40,993 nucleotides of DNA. Origin: Exiguobacterium sp. Its GTDB lineage: Bacteria > Bacillota > Bacilli > Exiguobacteriales > Exiguobacteriaceae. The stretch is from positions 1 through 40,993 of the forward strand of contig NZ_JAFIFD010000029.1 in assembly GCF_020832205.1 (NCBI RefSeq), read 5' to 3'. Shown piece by piece: positions 39,941 to 40,993 of this stretch. Within the stretch, counting starts at the first letter, position 1. Each line of letters begins with the position of its first letter. Both the position numbers and the translations under genes were made by a program. The notes beneath the pieces were generated by a model. The model was not told the origin of the DNA and did no database searches. It saw nothing but the letters and a program-made list of their open reading frames with translations.

Positions 39941-40924
39941 ATGGATAAAGTATTTGATTATGAAGATATTCAATTGATTCCCGCAAAATGTATCGTCGAT
40001 AGCCGTTCGGAATGTGATACGAGCGTGACGCTCGGCGGTTTCACGTTCCGCCTGCCGGTCGTACCCGCAAACATGCAGACGATCGTCGATGAGAATGTGG
40101 CGCTCTCGCTCGCGGAGAACGGCTATTTCTATATCATGCATCGGTTCAACCCAGAGTCGCGGCTGCGTTTCATCGAAGACATGCACGGACGCGGCCTGTA
40201 CGCCTCAATCAGCGTTGGCGTGAAAGAGGATGAATACCGTTTCATCGAGATGCTCGCCGAATCCGGCCATACGCCAGAGTTCATCACGATCGACATCGCT
40301 CATGGGCACTCGAATGCGGTCATCCGGATGATTCAACATATTAAACACCACCTGCCACAATCATTCGTCATCGCCGGGAACGTCGGGACGCCGGAAGCGG
40401 TACGTGAACTCGAGCATGCGGGGGCCGACGCGACGAAAGTCGGGATCGGGCCAGGAAAAGTGTGCATCACGAAAATCAAGACCGGCTTCGGCACGGGCGG
40501 TTGGCAACTCGCCGCACTTCGTTGGTGTGCCAAGGCGGCCACAAAACCGATCATTGCGGATGGGGGCATTCGCACACATGGGGATATCGCCAAATCGATC
40601 CGGTTCGGCGCCTCGATGGTCATGATCGGTTCACTGTTCGCCGGTCACGATGAGTCTCCGGGAGAGACGTTTGAGCAGGATGGGAAGTTGCTCAAAGAGT
40701 ATTTCGGGTCGGCGTCTGAATTCCAAAAAGGGGAACGGAAGAACGTCGAAGGCAAGAAGGTGTTTGTGGAGCATAAAGGGGCATTGCAAGACACGTTGAC
40801 CGAGATGGAGCAAGACCTTCAGTCGGCCATCTCTTACTCGGGTGGGGACACGCTCGACGCGTTACGTACCGTCGATTACGTCATGGTAAAAAACTCAATC
40901 TTTAACGGGGATAAAGTGTACTAA
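39941..40924 (+). CDS. guaC: GMP reductase
   Basis: A 327-residue enzyme of the IMPDH/GMP reductase family that turns GMP into IMP and ammonia with NADPH, allowing guanine nucleotides to feed the adenine branch. The family loop [23 protein letters not shown] (168-190) has the catalytic cysteine C175 and T177. [16 protein letters not shown] (39-54) and [37 protein letters not shown] (about 205-243) are phosphate-binding and cofactor loops. Without a CBS pair it is a reductase rather than IMP dehydrogenase. Start is ATG 39941 (AGGGGTG about 8 nt before), although ATG 39938 and TTG 39935 are in frame just upstream. Confidence 0.93.
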   Translation: MDKVFDYEDIQLIPAKCIVDSRSECDTSVTLGGFTFRLPVVPANMQTIVDENVALSLAENGYFYIMHRFNPESRLRFIEDMHGRGLYASISVGVKEDEYRFIEMLAESGHTPEFITIDIAHGHSNAVIRMIQHIKHHLPQSFVIAGNVGTPEAVRELEHAGADATKVGIGPGKVCITKIKTGFGTGGWQLAALRWCAKAATKPIIADGGIRTHGDIAKSIRFGASMVMIGSLFAGHDESPGETFEQDGKLLKEYFGSASEFQKGERKNVEGKKVFVEHKGALQDTLTEMEQDLQSAISYSGGDTLDALRTVDYVMVKNSIFNGDKVY

Positions 40925-40993
40925 AAAAGACGACTAGCCCGACTATTGATTTTATAAAATTACGTCAAAAGCATATTAATCATGTTATTATAA
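40925..40993. other. AT-rich tail of the window
   Basis: No clear terminator after guaC and no gene seen in the last 70 bp. The final stretch is AT-rich and may be the upstream region of a gene beyond the window. Confidence 0.4.

Noticed and set aside
1-40993. Mobile elements, prophage, CRISPR arrays, tRNA or rRNA genes
   Set aside because: I looked for transposase or integrase proteins, regularly spaced repeats and cloverleaf-type sequences and saw none.

Overview
The window looks like chromosomal DNA from a Gram-positive member of the Bacillales. Exiguobacterium is my best guess; this is an inference from protein style (YflT-type stress proteins, YwbE, a seven-gene Mrp operon, MgsA, a Bacillus-type GuaC), strong AGGAGG ribosome binding sites, TTG/GTG starts, and compact genes ended by perfect hairpin terminators. 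I see no tRNA, rRNA, CRISPR array, transposase, integrase or phage gene.

Layout. 1-3.7 kb: an AzlD-type permease subunit, convergent with a membrane HD-GYP phosphodiesterase (c-di-GMP turnover) and a protein built of four MscS-like TM-helix repeats. 3.9-6.5 kb: methylglyoxal synthase, a four-TM protein, and two tandem YflT-type general stress proteins. 6.5-9.8 kb, minus strand: a probable operon of two adjacent unusual P-loop GTPases followed by a D-2-hydroxyacid dehydrogenase. 9.9-12.7 kb: a VOC-fold protein, a formate/nitrite transporter with a Rex-like site, and a Na+/alanine-type symporter. 12.8-15.1 kb: a long leader with two tandem c-di-GMP-II riboswitches before a secreted protein of unknown function, then a second secreted protein with a GFWKN motif. 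15.1-21.7 kb, minus strand: the complete mrpABCDEFG Na+/H+ antiporter operon and three small genes below it. 22.1-24.7 kb: an alpha-glucosidase with a textbook cre site and a carboxylesterase. 25.1-32.7 kb: a 1,172-residue secreted multidomain nuclease, an FAD oxidoreductase, a membrane-anchored unknown, and a secreted heparinase II/III-like protein. 32.8-37.6 kb: a large-subunit catalase and two MFS transporters. 37.7-40.9 kb: a four-PAS GGDEF diguanylate cyclase and GMP reductase with possible PurR boxes.

How it hangs together. Three parts of a c-di-GMP circuit lie within 40 kb: a cyclase with an intact GGDEF and I-site, an HD-GYP phosphodiesterase, and a double c-di-GMP-II sensor upstream of an exported protein. 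The two aptamers are spaced so that the 3' P1 strand of the first can alternatively pair with the 5' P1 strand of the second, while the 3' P1 strand of the second can pair with the Shine-Dalgarno region. This suggests a serial translational ON switch and is the most interesting structure here. The remainder is mostly envelope, ion, stress and catabolic housekeeping with CcpA, possible SigB, and Rex or PurR-type signals.
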